Shown here one piece after another: positions 26,256-34,328 of a DNA stretch of 64,000 nucleotides. The position numbers and the translations under genes were made by a program. Each line of letters starts with the position of its first letter. Position 1 is the first letter of the stretch. The DNA is from Brevibacillus parabrevis. GTDB lineage: Bacteria > Bacillota > Bacilli > Brevibacillales > Brevibacillaceae. The notes beneath the pieces were generated by a model, which was not told where the DNA came from, made no database searches, and saw nothing but the letters and a program-made list of their open reading frames with translations. The stretch spans positions 124,001-188,000 of the forward strand of contig NZ_RHHV01000003.1 in the NCBI RefSeq assembly GCF_003710905.1, in the 5' to 3' direction.

Positions 26256-26280
26256 AAGCTAGTGCACAGAGCTTGATTGT

Positions 26281-26306
26281 GACCGACTACGGCTGTGTAG
26301 TCGGTC
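26281..26306 (+). terminator. Intercistronic hairpin (partial terminator or RNA stabiliser)
   Basis: A perfect 10-base stem GACCGACTAC/GTAGTCGGTC with a short weak T-rich tail lies between the lipoprotein and ATPase genes. It fits differential expression of the binding protein over the rest. Confidence 0.6.
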
Positions 26307-26349
26307 TTCCTTATATGCGAAAAGAAAGCGTAAAGAAGGGGGAGCAAGG

Positions 26350-27879
26350 ATGACCTATCGTTTGGAAATGCGCGCCATGACCAAGAAATACGGAGATTTT
26401 ATTGCAAACGACAAGGTCTCGTTCTCGCTTGCTGCCGGAGAAGTGCACGCCATCGTCGGTGAGAACGGAGCGGGCAAGACGACGTTGATGAGGATGTTGT
26501 ACGGCATGGAGCAGCCTACGTCCGGCGATATCGTGCTAAACGGCAAGCCGGTCGCTTTTCGCGGGCCGCAGGACGCCATTGGCAACGGAATCGGGATGGT
26601 GCACCAGCACTTCATGCTGTTCGGCGAGTTCAGCGTGGCCGAAAACATCGTGATTGGCTACGAACCGCAGCAGGCCGGGTTTTTCCGCCGCCATGACGCT
26701 GTGCAAAAAGTGCGCGAGCTAAGCGAAAAGTTCCGTATTCCGATTGATCCACAGGCAAAAGTGTCCAATTGCTCGGTGGGAGAACAGCAGCGGGTCGAGA
26801 TTTTGAAAGTGCTGTACCAGGGCGCAGACATCATCGTGCTGGACGAACCGACCGCTGTGTTGACTCCGCTGGAGGTTCGCGACTTGCTGCAAACGATTCG
26901 CAATCTGGCGGAGAGCGGGAAAAGCGTGATTTTGATTACGCACAAGCTCCAGGAAGTAATGGAGGTAGCAGATCGCATCACGGTGCTGCGCGGCGGCAAG
27001 GTGACGGGTACGGTTGCGCGCGAGCAGACGAATGTGGACGATTTGGCCCGGTTGATGGTCGGCCGCGAGCTGCAAGAGCTGAGTGAGCGCGTCGCTTTGG
27101 AGCAGGGACCGCTTTTGCAGGTGGAAAATTTGTCGGTGCGCGAAAAGCAGACGTTGCTCGACCGGGTCAGCTTTACCGTCCATCACGGCGAGATCGTGGG
27201 AATTGCCGGAGTTTCTGGCAATGGACAGTCCGAGTTGCTGCAAGCCGTGAGCGGTTTGCGGGCGGCACAGGAGGGAACAGTGCGGCTGGGCGGCAAGGAC
27301 GTCACCAACAAATCTGTGGCGACAATCCGGGAAGCGGGTCTGGCCCATATTCCCGAGGATCGTTATATGTGGGGAACCGCCAAGCTGGAAAGTGTCGAAG
27401 AGAACGCGTTGATGGGCTATCAGCGCAAGCCTGCATTCAATCGGCGCGGCATCGTACTGCGGGAAACTTTTCGCCAGGTTGTGACTGGCTGGGTGGAGCG
27501 ATTCGCGATCAAGACTGGTTCGCGGCAGCTTCAGGAGCTTGCCGGGAATTTGTCGGGCGGAAATTTGCAGAAGCTGATCGTCGCGCGGGAGCTGGGGCAT
27601 GAAACCCCGTTTTTGATCGCAGCCGAGCCGACGCGCGGTGTCGATATCGGAGCGATGGAGTACATCCATCAGGCGCTGATCGACAAGCGCAACGCAGGAG
27701 ACGGAATTTTGCTGGTGTCATCCGAGCTGTCGGAAATTTTGGCGCTGTCGGATCGCATTTTGGTGATGTACAAAGGGCGGATCGCCGGAGAGCTTTCGCG
27801 CAAAGAGGCAACCGAGGAAAAAATCAGCGTGTTAATGGCGGGAGGAAGCGTTCATGGCAGCAATCAAAGAGCTGTGTAA
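26350..27879 (+). CDS. Nucleoside-type ABC transporter ATPase with two nucleotide-binding domains (NupO-like)
   Basis: A 509-residue double ATPase. Domain 1 has Walker A GENGAGKTTL (about 39-48), signature NCSVGEQQRVE and Walker B IIVLDEPTAVLTP. Domain 2 has the degenerate Walker A GVSGNGQSELL, signature NLSGGNLQKL and LIAAEPTRGVD, as is normal for importers of the nucleoside, ribose and BMP type. The start has AAGGGGGAG upstream. Its last 26 bases overlap the first permease gene. It energises the importer formed with the two following permeases. Confidence 0.95.
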   Translation: MTYRLEMRAMTKKYGDFIANDKVSFSLAAGEVHAIVGENGAGKTTLMRMLYGMEQPTSGDIVLNGKPVAFRGPQDAIGNGIGMVHQHFMLFGEFSVAENIVIGYEPQQAGFFRRHDAVQKVRELSEKFRIPIDPQAKVSNCSVGEQQRVEILKVLYQGADIIVLDEPTAVLTPLEVRDLLQTIRNLAESGKSVILITHKLQEVMEVADRITVLRGGKVTGTVAREQTNVDDLARLMVGRELQELSERVALEQGPLLQVENLSVREKQTLLDRVSFTVHHGEIVGIAGVSGNGQSELLQAVSGLRAAQEGTVRLGGKDVTNKSVATIREAGLAHIPEDRYMWGTAKLESVEENALMGYQRKPAFNRRGIVLRETFRQVVTGWVERFAIKTGSRQLQELAGNLSGGNLQKLIVARELGHETPFLIAAEPTRGVDIGAMEYIHQALIDKRNAGDGILLVSSELSEILALSDRILVMYKGRIAGELSRKEATEEKISVLMAGGSVHGSNQRAV

Positions 27880-28924
27880 ATCACTGGTTCAGCCGCTTTT
27901 GGCGATTGTCATCGGCCTGTTGATCGGGGCGCTCGTCATCGCATCGGTAGGGGAATCGATCTTGGGCACCTATCAGGAAATGTGGAAGGGAGCATTCGGA
28001 AGCTTTTACTTCTTCGTTTCCACGTTGGCGAGAGCAACACCGATCATGCTGATCGCCCTGGGGCTGTCGCTTGCTTTTCGGGCGGGAGTATTCAATCTGG
28101 GGGCAGAAGGACAGATGGTGCTTGGCGCTATCAGTGCTACGCTGGTAGCCATTTACTTGCCTGCGCCGGGAATCGTGAAGCTGGTGGCTGCGATTGTGAC
28201 GGGAATGGCCGTTGGCGGGCTTTGGGGGCTATTGCCGGGCATCATGGAAGCGCGGTTTCGGATTCCGCTGCTGATTTCTTCCTTGCTGTTCAACTACATT
28301 GCCGTCTTGTTTGCCAGCTATCTGGTCACGGAGCCGTTTCGGGACAGGACTGGTTCGGCAGCTTTGGCGCAAACGGTCATGCTGGACAAGAGCGTCTGGC
28401 TTCCCAAGCTGTTCGCAGGGATGAGCGTGCACGCCGGGTTTTTGTTTGCCATTGTCGGCGCTTTGATCCTGTTCTGGGTCATCCGCTTTACGCCGTTCGG
28501 CTATGAAGTGAAAATGCTCGGGCAAAACCCGTTGTTCGCTCAATACGGGGGGATCAACCGCATCCGCGTCATGCTGACAGGCATGTTTGCCAGCGGTGGC
28601 CTGGCGGGCCTGGCAGGGACGGTCGAGGTGCTGGGGGCGCACTACCGTTTTGTCGATGGCGCTTTGACTGTACCGAACTTCGCCTGGACGGGCCTGATGG
28701 CGACGCTCTTGGCAAACTCCCATCCGGTCGGGATTATTTTTACTTCGATCCTGCTGGCTGCTTTTCAGACTGGAGCGATGGGCGTGGAGCGGAACACAGA
28801 CGTGCCGTTGGAGCTGGCAAGCGTCATCTCGGCAGTGCTGATCCTGTTTATTTCGGCAAAATTCAGCTACGACTGGTGGAAACAGCGGAAAGCAAAAGGG
28901 GGAGAATCGCATGGAGCTGCTTGA
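27854..28924 (+). CDS. Nucleoside-type ABC transporter permease 1 (NupP-like)
   Basis: A 356-residue membrane protein with eight to ten hydrophobic segments. The BMP-importer permease motif ARATPIMLIALGLSLAFRAG is followed by VFNLGAEGQMVLGA near residue 75, and GGINRIRVMLTGMFASGGLAGLAG near 235 carries the cytoplasmic coupling region. GGGAGG precedes the ATG inside the end of the ATPase gene. It overlaps the second permease gene by 14 bases. Confidence 0.94.
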   Translation: MAAIKELCKSLVQPLLAIVIGLLIGALVIASVGESILGTYQEMWKGAFGSFYFFVSTLARATPIMLIALGLSLAFRAGVFNLGAEGQMVLGAISATLVAIYLPAPGIVKLVAAIVTGMAVGGLWGLLPGIMEARFRIPLLISSLLFNYIAVLFASYLVTEPFRDRTGSAALAQTVMLDKSVWLPKLFAGMSVHAGFLFAIVGALILFWVIRFTPFGYEVKMLGQNPLFAQYGGINRIRVMLTGMFASGGLAGLAGTVEVLGAHYRFVDGALTVPNFAWTGLMATLLANSHPVGIIFTSILLAAFQTGAMGVERNTDVPLELASVISAVLILFISAKFSYDWWKQRKAKGGESHGAA

Positions 28925-29825
28925 TTGGTCCCTCGTCAGTTCTACCATTCGCATGGTGACACCGATATTGCTGGCTGCTTTGGGCGGAGCGCTGTGCTCG
29001 CGTGTAGGCATTTTTAATGTGGGGCTGGAAGGCATGGTGCTTGCCGGAGCCTTTTCCGCGATTGTTGGCAACCACTTTACCGGGAATTTGTTTCTGGCGA
29101 TCTTGATTGCGGCGGCGACGAGTGTTTTGTTCGCTCTGTTGTTTGCCTATATGACGATCAAGCTCAAAGCAAACGAGATCGTCGTCGGGGTAGCGATCAA
29201 TTTCCTCGCGCTCGGTCTGACGACGTTTGCGCTGCGGGCGATTTTTGGCGTCAAAGGGGCTTTTTACGATAAAGATATGGCGGGCTTGCCGAAGTGGGAC
29301 ATCCCTGTGATCAAAGATATTCCGGGTGTCGGCGAGGTATTTTCCGGGCATTCTCCGCTTGTTTATTTCGCGTTTTTGGCTGCGATTGCGCTTTATGTGT
29401 TCTTTTACAAGACTGTCACTGGTTTTCGGGTTCTTGCCGTCGGATCGAATCCGGTTGCGGCTCGCAGCCTCGGGTTGAAAGTAACGGGCTTGCAGGTGCT
29501 GGCTATCGTCATCTGCGGCGCTTTGTGCGGGCTTGCAGGAGCACAGCTTTCGTTGGGCCAGGTGACGATGTTCTCCGAGGGCATGACCGCCGGACGCGGC
29601 TTTATCGCTTTGGTGGCGATGATGATGGGGCAGTCCCATCCAATCGGAATACTGGCGTCGAGCTTTTTGTTTGGCTTGATGGATGCGCTGAGCATTCGTC
29701 TGCAAGGCTTCTCGCTGCCAACGCAATTCACTTCCATGCTGCCGTATTTGCTCACGGTTGCCGCGATGTTCTTCCTGAAAGAGCGCATGCAGGCGGCGAG
29801 CAACAATCAGCAGAGCACCCGTTAA
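28911..29825 (+). CDS. Nucleoside-type ABC transporter permease 2 (NupQ-like)
   Basis: A 304-residue membrane protein paralogous to the preceding permease. It shares the motif ALCSRVGIFNVGLEGMVLAG near residue 25 and the coupling segment ARSLGLKVTGLQVLAIVICG near 180. The two permeases form the heterodimeric channel of the importer. GGGGAG precedes the ATG. A 36-base gap with its own ribosome binding site leads to the molybdoenzyme gene. Confidence 0.94.
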   Translation: MELLDWSLVSSTIRMVTPILLAALGGALCSRVGIFNVGLEGMVLAGAFSAIVGNHFTGNLFLAILIAAATSVLFALLFAYMTIKLKANEIVVGVAINFLALGLTTFALRAIFGVKGAFYDKDMAGLPKWDIPVIKDIPGVGEVFSGHSPLVYFAFLAAIALYVFFYKTVTGFRVLAVGSNPVAARSLGLKVTGLQVLAIVICGALCGLAGAQLSLGQVTMFSEGMTAGRGFIALVAMMMGQSHPIGILASSFLFGLMDALSIRLQGFSLPTQFTSMLPYLLTVAAMFFLKERMQAASNNQQSTR

Positions 29826-29861
29826 CAAAGAACAGTCAGCGAAGAAAAGGGGGGACGCAAC

Positions 29862-30524
29862 ATGAACAAGGCAGATCGGATCAAACGGATGAAAGTGCCC
29901 GCAGTCGACCCGGCACTGGCAAAAAGGCTTCCGCCAGGACAAATTTTGACCGAGCGCTTTCCGATTTTGCATGAGGGAGAAGTCCCGGTTTACGACATGA
30001 AGGAATGGACATTGCGCGTGTTTGGCGAGGTAGATCGCGAAGTTACACTGAGCTACGAGCAAATCATGGAGATGCCGCAAGTCACCGTGACCAGCGATAT
30101 TCACTGCGTGACGCGCTGGTCGCGTTTTGACAATGCGTTTACAGGCGTGCGGTTCCGCGACTTTTTGCAGGCAATCGGTGTAGTGCCGCAGGCATCGTAC
30201 GTCATGCTGCACGGCGATCACGACTATACGGCGAACGTGCCGCTCGCTGACTTGATGCGCCCTGACGTGCTGTTGGCCCACTCCTTCGACGGAGAGCCGC
30301 TGACGGACAAGCATGGCTGGCCTTTGCGCCTGACTGTGCCGCACCTGTACTTCTGGAAAAGCGTGAAGTGGCTGCGAGGCATTGAGTTTATTTCGGAAAA
30401 CACCCCCGGATTTTGGGAGCAAAACGGCTTTCACCTGATCGCAGACCCGTTCCGCGAAGAGCGGTTCTCCGGTGAAGCGCTGCCGATTCCCGAAGACGAA
30501 TGGGAGAAAAAGGAGTTTGATTGA
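29862..30524 (+). CDS. Sulfite-oxidase-like molybdopterin oxidoreductase (YuiH-like), cytosolic
   Basis: A 220-residue protein with the molybdopterin-binding fold of the sulfite oxidase family. DIHCVTRWSRFDNAFTGVRF near residue 80 holds the Cys that ligates molybdenum, and GWPLRLTVPHLYFWKSVKWL near 155 is the conserved cofactor-pocket segment. Unlike MsrP (YedY) there is no Tat signal, and no heme domain is present. It sits inside the SAM-riboswitch operon between the importer and the nucleoside phosphorylase. That raises the possibility of a sulfoxide- or thioether-directed redox step on the imported compound. Substrate unknown. Confidence 0.85.
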   Translation: MNKADRIKRMKVPAVDPALAKRLPPGQILTERFPILHEGEVPVYDMKEWTLRVFGEVDREVTLSYEQIMEMPQVTVTSDIHCVTRWSRFDNAFTGVRFRDFLQAIGVVPQASYVMLHGDHDYTANVPLADLMRPDVLLAHSFDGEPLTDKHGWPLRLTVPHLYFWKSVKWLRGIEFISENTPGFWEQNGFHLIADPFREERFSGEALPIPEDEWEKKEFD

Positions 30525-30525
30525 G

Positions 30526-31248
30526 ATGCTTACGAACCTGAAAGTAGATCCGGAACAGTTGCCGAAGCGCGTCATCGTATGTGGAGATCCAAAACGGGCT
30601 GCCTTGATTGCCGCCAAGCTGGACAACCATCGGTCCATCGGAGAAAATCGCGAGTATCACAGCTATGCCGGGACGTGGAAAGGCACGGAGGTTGCCGTAG
30701 TCAGCCACGGCGTCGGTTCGCCGGGTGCTGCCGTATGTTTTGAGGAGTTGGCAAAAGGTGGCGTGCAGGTCATCATTCGCGTAGGTACGGCAGGATCGTA
30801 CCAAAAAGAAATCGAGCCTGGCAGCCTCGTCATCAGCTCGGCTGTCGTGCGTCAGGACGGACTGACCAGCCAGCTCGTTCCTCCGGGTTTCCCGGCAGTC
30901 GCCAATCGCCGCGTGGCGGATGCACTGGTGGCAGCAGCAGAAGCAAACGAGGCCGGACTTCCCGTAGCAGAGGGAATTACGCTGACGCTGGATGTGTTCT
31001 ACAGTGGCGTTCTGGAGTTTCCGCACAAGCTGTACCAAAAAGCTGGGGTACTCGCGGTCGAGATGGAAAATTCCGCCCTGTTCGTCATCGCGGCATTGCG
31101 CGGAATGAAGGCCGGAGCGATTTTGGCGATTGACGGCTATGCGGATGCCGATTTGCTTGCTTCGTACAACCCGCATACCGATGCGATGGCAAAAGCGATT
31201 GAGGCGGAAGCGTTGATTGCGCTGGATGCTTTGGTGGCTGTTTCCTAA
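30526..31248 (+). CDS. PNP/UDP-family nucleoside phosphorylase (possible MTA phosphorylase)
   Basis: A 240-residue member of the hexameric nucleoside phosphorylase family, which splits nucleosides with phosphate to base and ribose 1-phosphate. The phosphate loop is VIVCGDPKRA (about 17-26), SHGVGSPGAAVCFEEL follows near 65, RVGTAGSYQKEIEPG near 85, and the nucleoside-binding Glu lies in GVLAVEMENSALFVIAAL near 180. The closest functional types are uridine phosphorylase and archaeal methylthioadenosine phosphorylase. Start chosen at 30526 with AAGGAG upstream, one base after the molybdoenzyme stop. SAM control argues for methylthioadenosine or a similar substrate. Confidence 0.88.
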   Translation: MLTNLKVDPEQLPKRVIVCGDPKRAALIAAKLDNHRSIGENREYHSYAGTWKGTEVAVVSHGVGSPGAAVCFEELAKGGVQVIIRVGTAGSYQKEIEPGSLVISSAVVRQDGLTSQLVPPGFPAVANRRVADALVAAAEANEAGLPVAEGITLTLDVFYSGVLEFPHKLYQKAGVLAVEMENSALFVIAALRGMKAGAILAIDGYADADLLASYNPHTDAMAKAIEAEALIALDALVAVS

Positions 31249-31265
31249 TCTAATCACATAAACAT

Positions 31266-31298
31266 GCCCAGGACTGTGAATGGTCCTGGGCTTTTTTT
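31266..31298 (+). terminator. Terminator of the SAM-riboswitch operon
   Basis: GCCCAGGAC/GTCCTGGGC with a run of seven T. Confidence 0.92.
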
Positions 31299-31322
31299 CT
31301 GGAGCTTTTCCGGAGTGAAAAG

Positions 31323-31649
31323 CTATTCTTCGTTGAAGCGATCCAGCATCGAGATCGTATCGATCAGGTGGTTGTTGAAAATTTGCCGGGCGACGCCCAA
31401 AAGCTCGATAATCATCGGGTCGCGCAAAGAATAAGTGACTTTGTTGCCGTCTTTTGTTCCGTACACGATATTGTTGTTGCGCAAAATGGCCAGCTGCTGG
31501 GAAACGGCCGAGCCTTCACTGCCGATCAGCGTTTGCAGCTCGTTCACGTTTTTGTCTCCCTCCGCCAAAAGCTCCAGAATCCGAATCCGCAGGGGATGGC
31601 CCAGCGCTTTGAAGAAGTTCGCTTTAAATTGCTGTAGCTCCAAATTCAA
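31323..31649 (-). CDS. ArsR-family transcriptional regulator (no cysteines)
   Basis: A 108-residue winged-helix regulator: FKALGHPLRIRILELLAEGD, then the recognition helix SAVSQQLAILRNNNIVYGTK. The start is TTG, 9 bases after GGAGG. The protein contains no Cys, so the metal-thiolate sensing of many ArsR proteins is ruled out; it must sense in another way. It follows the SulP transporter gene by 24 bases and is probably co-transcribed, while an ArsR-type inverted repeat lies in front of that transporter. This suggests autoregulation of the pair. Confidence 0.88.
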   Translation of the reverse strand: MNLELQQFKANFFKALGHPLRIRILELLAEGDKNVNELQTLIGSEGSAVSQQLAILRNNNIVYGTKDGNKVTYSLRDPMIIELLGVARQIFNNHLIDTISMLDRFNEE

Positions 31650-31673
31650 TAGCAGGTTCCTCCGATCTTTTCG

Positions 31674-33431
31674 TCATGTGGACGTAGTGGATGTTTGTTG
31701 TTGGGCGCAGCTCTGTTGTATGCGGGTGTCGGACAGGCTCGTGCATTCCCGGAACGCAAAGTGCTTGCAGCCCAGGCATTTGTTCGTATCCAGCCGATGA
31801 AGCGCATATTCGATTGCCTCTCCGGTGTGGTCGAAAAAGTGCGTTTCCCCGATGCTTGCATACAGACCCGTGCGCTGCAAAATTTGTTTGGGAGCAGGTT
31901 GAATGCCCGAGATCAGCACGGTCGTTCCCTGACTCATGGCTTGCTTTACCGTCCGGGACAAATTGGCTTCGCCTGTCATGTCCAAAAATGGCACTTTGCC
32001 CATGCGCAGCAACAAGACCTTGGGGCGGTGCTGCAACGTGTTCGCAAGCGAGCTTTCAAACAAGTCGGCGTCCCCGAAAAACAGCGGCCCTTCAATCGTG
32101 TAGATGTTGATTTGCGGGCAATCGTGCTGGGACGACACCATATGCGGCATGACTTTTTCGTGCTTCAAAGAAGGATCGGGCAGCACTTTGGCGACTTGCA
32201 GGCTGTCGCGCATCCTTTTGATAAACAGCAGCACAGCAAGCACCAGTCCTACCTCGACAGCGGTAGTCAGATTGGTGAAGACGGTCAAAACAAACGTAAT
32301 CACAAGCACGAGCGAATCGCTTGTTTTTGCTTTGAGGATGTGGGCAAATTCCTTGCGCTCACTCATGTTCCAGGCGACCAGCATCAAGATGGGAGCCATG
32401 CTCGCCAGTGGAATGTGCGAGGCGTAAGGCGCCAGCAGCACGAGGATGAGCAGTACGACCATCCCGTGGATGATGCCGGACATGGGCGAGGCAGCGCCGC
32501 TGCGAATATTGGTCGCGGTCCGGGCAATCGCGCCCGTAGCGGGAATCCCGCCGAAAAGCGGCGTCACGATGTTGGCAATGCCTTGCCCGATCAATTCCTT
32601 GTTGCTGTTGTGGCGACTGCGGGTCATGCCATCAGCTACGACAGCAGACAGTAAAGACTCTATTGCTCCTAGTATAGCAATGATTAGGGCAGGACTCAGT
32701 AATTTTTGGACGCGCTCCAGCGTGATTTCGGGAAAATGGAAGCCAGGCAGTGTGCTCGGAATTTCGCCGAAGGTCGAGCCGATCGTCGCGACCTTTCCTG
32801 CGAAAAAGAAAAAGGCAATGACGCTGGAGATGACCAGACCGACGAGCGAGCCAGGCACATTGCGCACAAAACGCGGTGTAATCAATATAATCGCCAGACT
32901 GAGGCAGGCGGTTGCCAGGCTGTAGAAGCTGGTTGTATGCAGGTGGACGACGACTTCTTTCATGTTGGACAAAAAATCCTCGTGCCGTTGTATGTCCGAT
33001 AGACCGAGGAAATTGGCGATCTGCCCGGTAAAAATAATGACGGCAATCCCTGCTGTAAACCCGATCGTGACCGGGCGAGGAATGAATTTGATCAGTCCGC
33101 CCAGCCGCAAAACGCCCATCAGGACGAGCATAATCCCCGCCATCAAGCCCGCGAGCAGCAAATCCGCGTAGCCGTACTGCATGACGATGGCGAACAGGAT
33201 CGGGATAAAGGCGCCAGTCGGCCCGCCAATCTGATAGCGGGAACCGCCGAACAGCGAGATGAGCGTCCCTGCGATGATGGTGGTGTAAATCCCGTACTCC
33301 GGCTTGACACCGGAAGCGATGGCGAATGCCATGCCGAGCGGAATAGCGATAATGCCTACGATTAATCCTGACACGCAGTCTTTTCTGAATGCTTGCGTAT
33401 TGTAGCCCTCAAATCTAGCGGCCCACTTCAT
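31674..33431 (-). CDS. SulP-family anion transporter with STAS domain
   Basis: A 585-residue membrane transporter for sulfate, bicarbonate or similar anions. The N-terminal transport domain has the SulP signature segments KDCVSGLIVGIIAIPLGMAF, GIYTTIIAGTLISLFGGSRY and GPTGAFIPI. The STAS domain occupies about 440-545 (NIYTIEGPLFFGDADLF; VLLLRMGKVPFLDMTGEANL). Beyond it is an unusual tail with a Cys cluster, NKCLGCKHFAFREC, and a further Cys near the end. Start at 33431 with AAGGG 9 bases upstream. Confidence 0.92.
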   Translation of the reverse strand: MKWAARFEGYNTQAFRKDCVSGLIVGIIAIPLGMAFAIASGVKPEYGIYTTIIAGTLISLFGGSRYQIGGPTGAFIPILFAIVMQYGYADLLLAGLMAGIMLVLMGVLRLGGLIKFIPRPVTIGFTAGIAVIIFTGQIANFLGLSDIQRHEDFLSNMKEVVVHLHTTSFYSLATACLSLAIILITPRFVRNVPGSLVGLVISSVIAFFFFAGKVATIGSTFGEIPSTLPGFHFPEITLERVQKLLSPALIIAILGAIESLLSAVVADGMTRSRHNSNKELIGQGIANIVTPLFGGIPATGAIARTATNIRSGAASPMSGIIHGMVVLLILVLLAPYASHIPLASMAPILMLVAWNMSERKEFAHILKAKTSDSLVLVITFVLTVFTNLTTAVEVGLVLAVLLFIKRMRDSLQVAKVLPDPSLKHEKVMPHMVSSQHDCPQINIYTIEGPLFFGDADLFESSLANTLQHRPKVLLLRMGKVPFLDMTGEANLSRTVKQAMSQGTTVLISGIQPAPKQILQRTGLYASIGETHFFDHTGEAIEYALHRLDTNKCLGCKHFAFRECTSLSDTRIQQSCAQQQTSTTST

Positions 33432-33451
33432 GGTAGCAACCCTTCTTTTCG

Positions 33452-33481
33452 TATATTCGAATATTTGATTATTTGAATATA
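33452..33481. promoter_or_regulatory. Inverted repeat upstream of sulP, probable ArsR operator
   Basis: TATATTCGAATA and TTTGAATATA flank a short AT centre, giving the imperfect 12-base half-sites typical of ArsR/SmtB operators. It begins 21 bases upstream of the transporter start codon. Confidence 0.6.
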
Positions 33482-33487
33482 GATGGA

Positions 33488-33688
33488 TCATACTCCCGTT
33501 TCATGATTCTCGTCAATTGCATCCTTACACGATCTTTGCCCTTTTTTAACAATTGCTTCAAGTTGTCTTAACGCTGAAGGAGTACCATTCAAAATGACAA
33601 GTGAACATTCCCCTTCGGTTGGAGTCATGGAGAAACCCCCGACAGCCTTTCCAAGCATTTTCCTCAAGTATGCTTGTGCAATTGTCAT
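33488..33688 (-). CDS. Small hypothetical protein, doubtful
   Basis: A 66-residue frame lies in the gap between sulP and glpP. It reads like a soluble protein (TPTEGECSLVILNGTPSALR, then QLEAIVKKGQ) rather than a shadow, and it stops just upstream of the sulP operator. There is no convincing ribosome binding site for the ATG at 33688 or for a TTG at 33715. If real it would be first in the sulP-arsR transcript. I do not recognise it. Confidence 0.3.
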   Translation of the reverse strand: MTIAQAYLRKMLGKAVGGFSMTPTEGECSLVILNGTPSALRQLEAIVKKGQRSCKDAIDENHETGV

Positions 33689-33728
33689 GTCGTTGGGTTT
33701 TTTTGTCGTTCGCAAAGGAGGCTTACGA

Positions 33729-34328
33729 ATGAATCAGGAGCAGTTTCACGGCAGGTTGGAAGAGTACAAGCTGATTGCTTCCGTAAAAGAGGCGAAGTAT
33801 CTGGAAAAAGCGGCAGAGGCCAATGTGAGCGCCGCCGTGCTCTCTATCGGCAACATCGGGGTCATCAAAGGCTATGTAGACTTTTTCAAAAACAGAAAGA
33901 TTCCGGTGTTCCTTCACCTCGAAAGAATCGGGGGAATCAGCTACGACCGGGAAGGCATCGCCTTTTTGGCGCATTACGTGAAGCCGGACGGGATTGTGAC
34001 CACGCGCAACACGCTGGTCAAGCTGGCGAAAAAGCAAGGCTTGCTGACAATCCAGCGCCTGTTCCTCGTAGACAGCGACTCGCTCAAATCCGGGCTGTCG
34101 TCTCTCGCTGAAACCCAGCCTGACGCCGTCGAGCTGATGCCGGCACTGCTGCCAGAGTATATCGAAGAGTACAAGCGCGTGATTGATATTCCAATCATCG
34201 CTGGTGGTTTGATCCGCAAGCGGGAGCAGATGGAGGAAGTATTGCAGCATGGAGCGACTGCTGTGTCAGTCGGTAACCCCCTTTTGTGGAAGGAGAGTTT
34301 TTTGCATGATTCAAGCGTTGCTGTTTGA
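33729..34328 (+). CDS. glpP: Glycerol-3-phosphate-responsive antiterminator GlpP
   Basis: A 199-residue TIM-barrel RNA-binding antiterminator, which in Bacillus binds glycerol 3-phosphate and lets polymerase read through leaders of glycerol genes. The characteristic stretch KPDGIVTTRNTLVKLAKKQG, followed by LLTIQRLFLVDSDSL, is present, as are VELMPALLPEYI and IIAGGLIRKREQMEEVLQ. Start 33729 follows AAAGGAGG; a longer frame from 33594 also has AAGGAG but would add 45 residues absent from the family. It overlaps the next gene by 23 bases and heads an operon for glycerophosphodiester use. Confidence 0.9.
   Translation: MNQEQFHGRLEEYKLIASVKEAKYLEKAAEANVSAAVLSIGNIGVIKGYVDFFKNRKIPVFLHLERIGGISYDREGIAFLAHYVKPDGIVTTRNTLVKLAKKQGLLTIQRLFLVDSDSLKSGLSSLAETQPDAVELMPALLPEYIEEYKRVIDIPIIAGGLIRKREQMEEVLQHGATAVSVGNPLLWKESFLHDSSVAV

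Noticed and set aside
33594..33728. Extended N-terminus for GlpP from the ATG at 33594
   Set aside because: A weak AAGGAG precedes it, but the extra 45 residues are absent from the family and a stronger AAAGGAGG precedes 33729.
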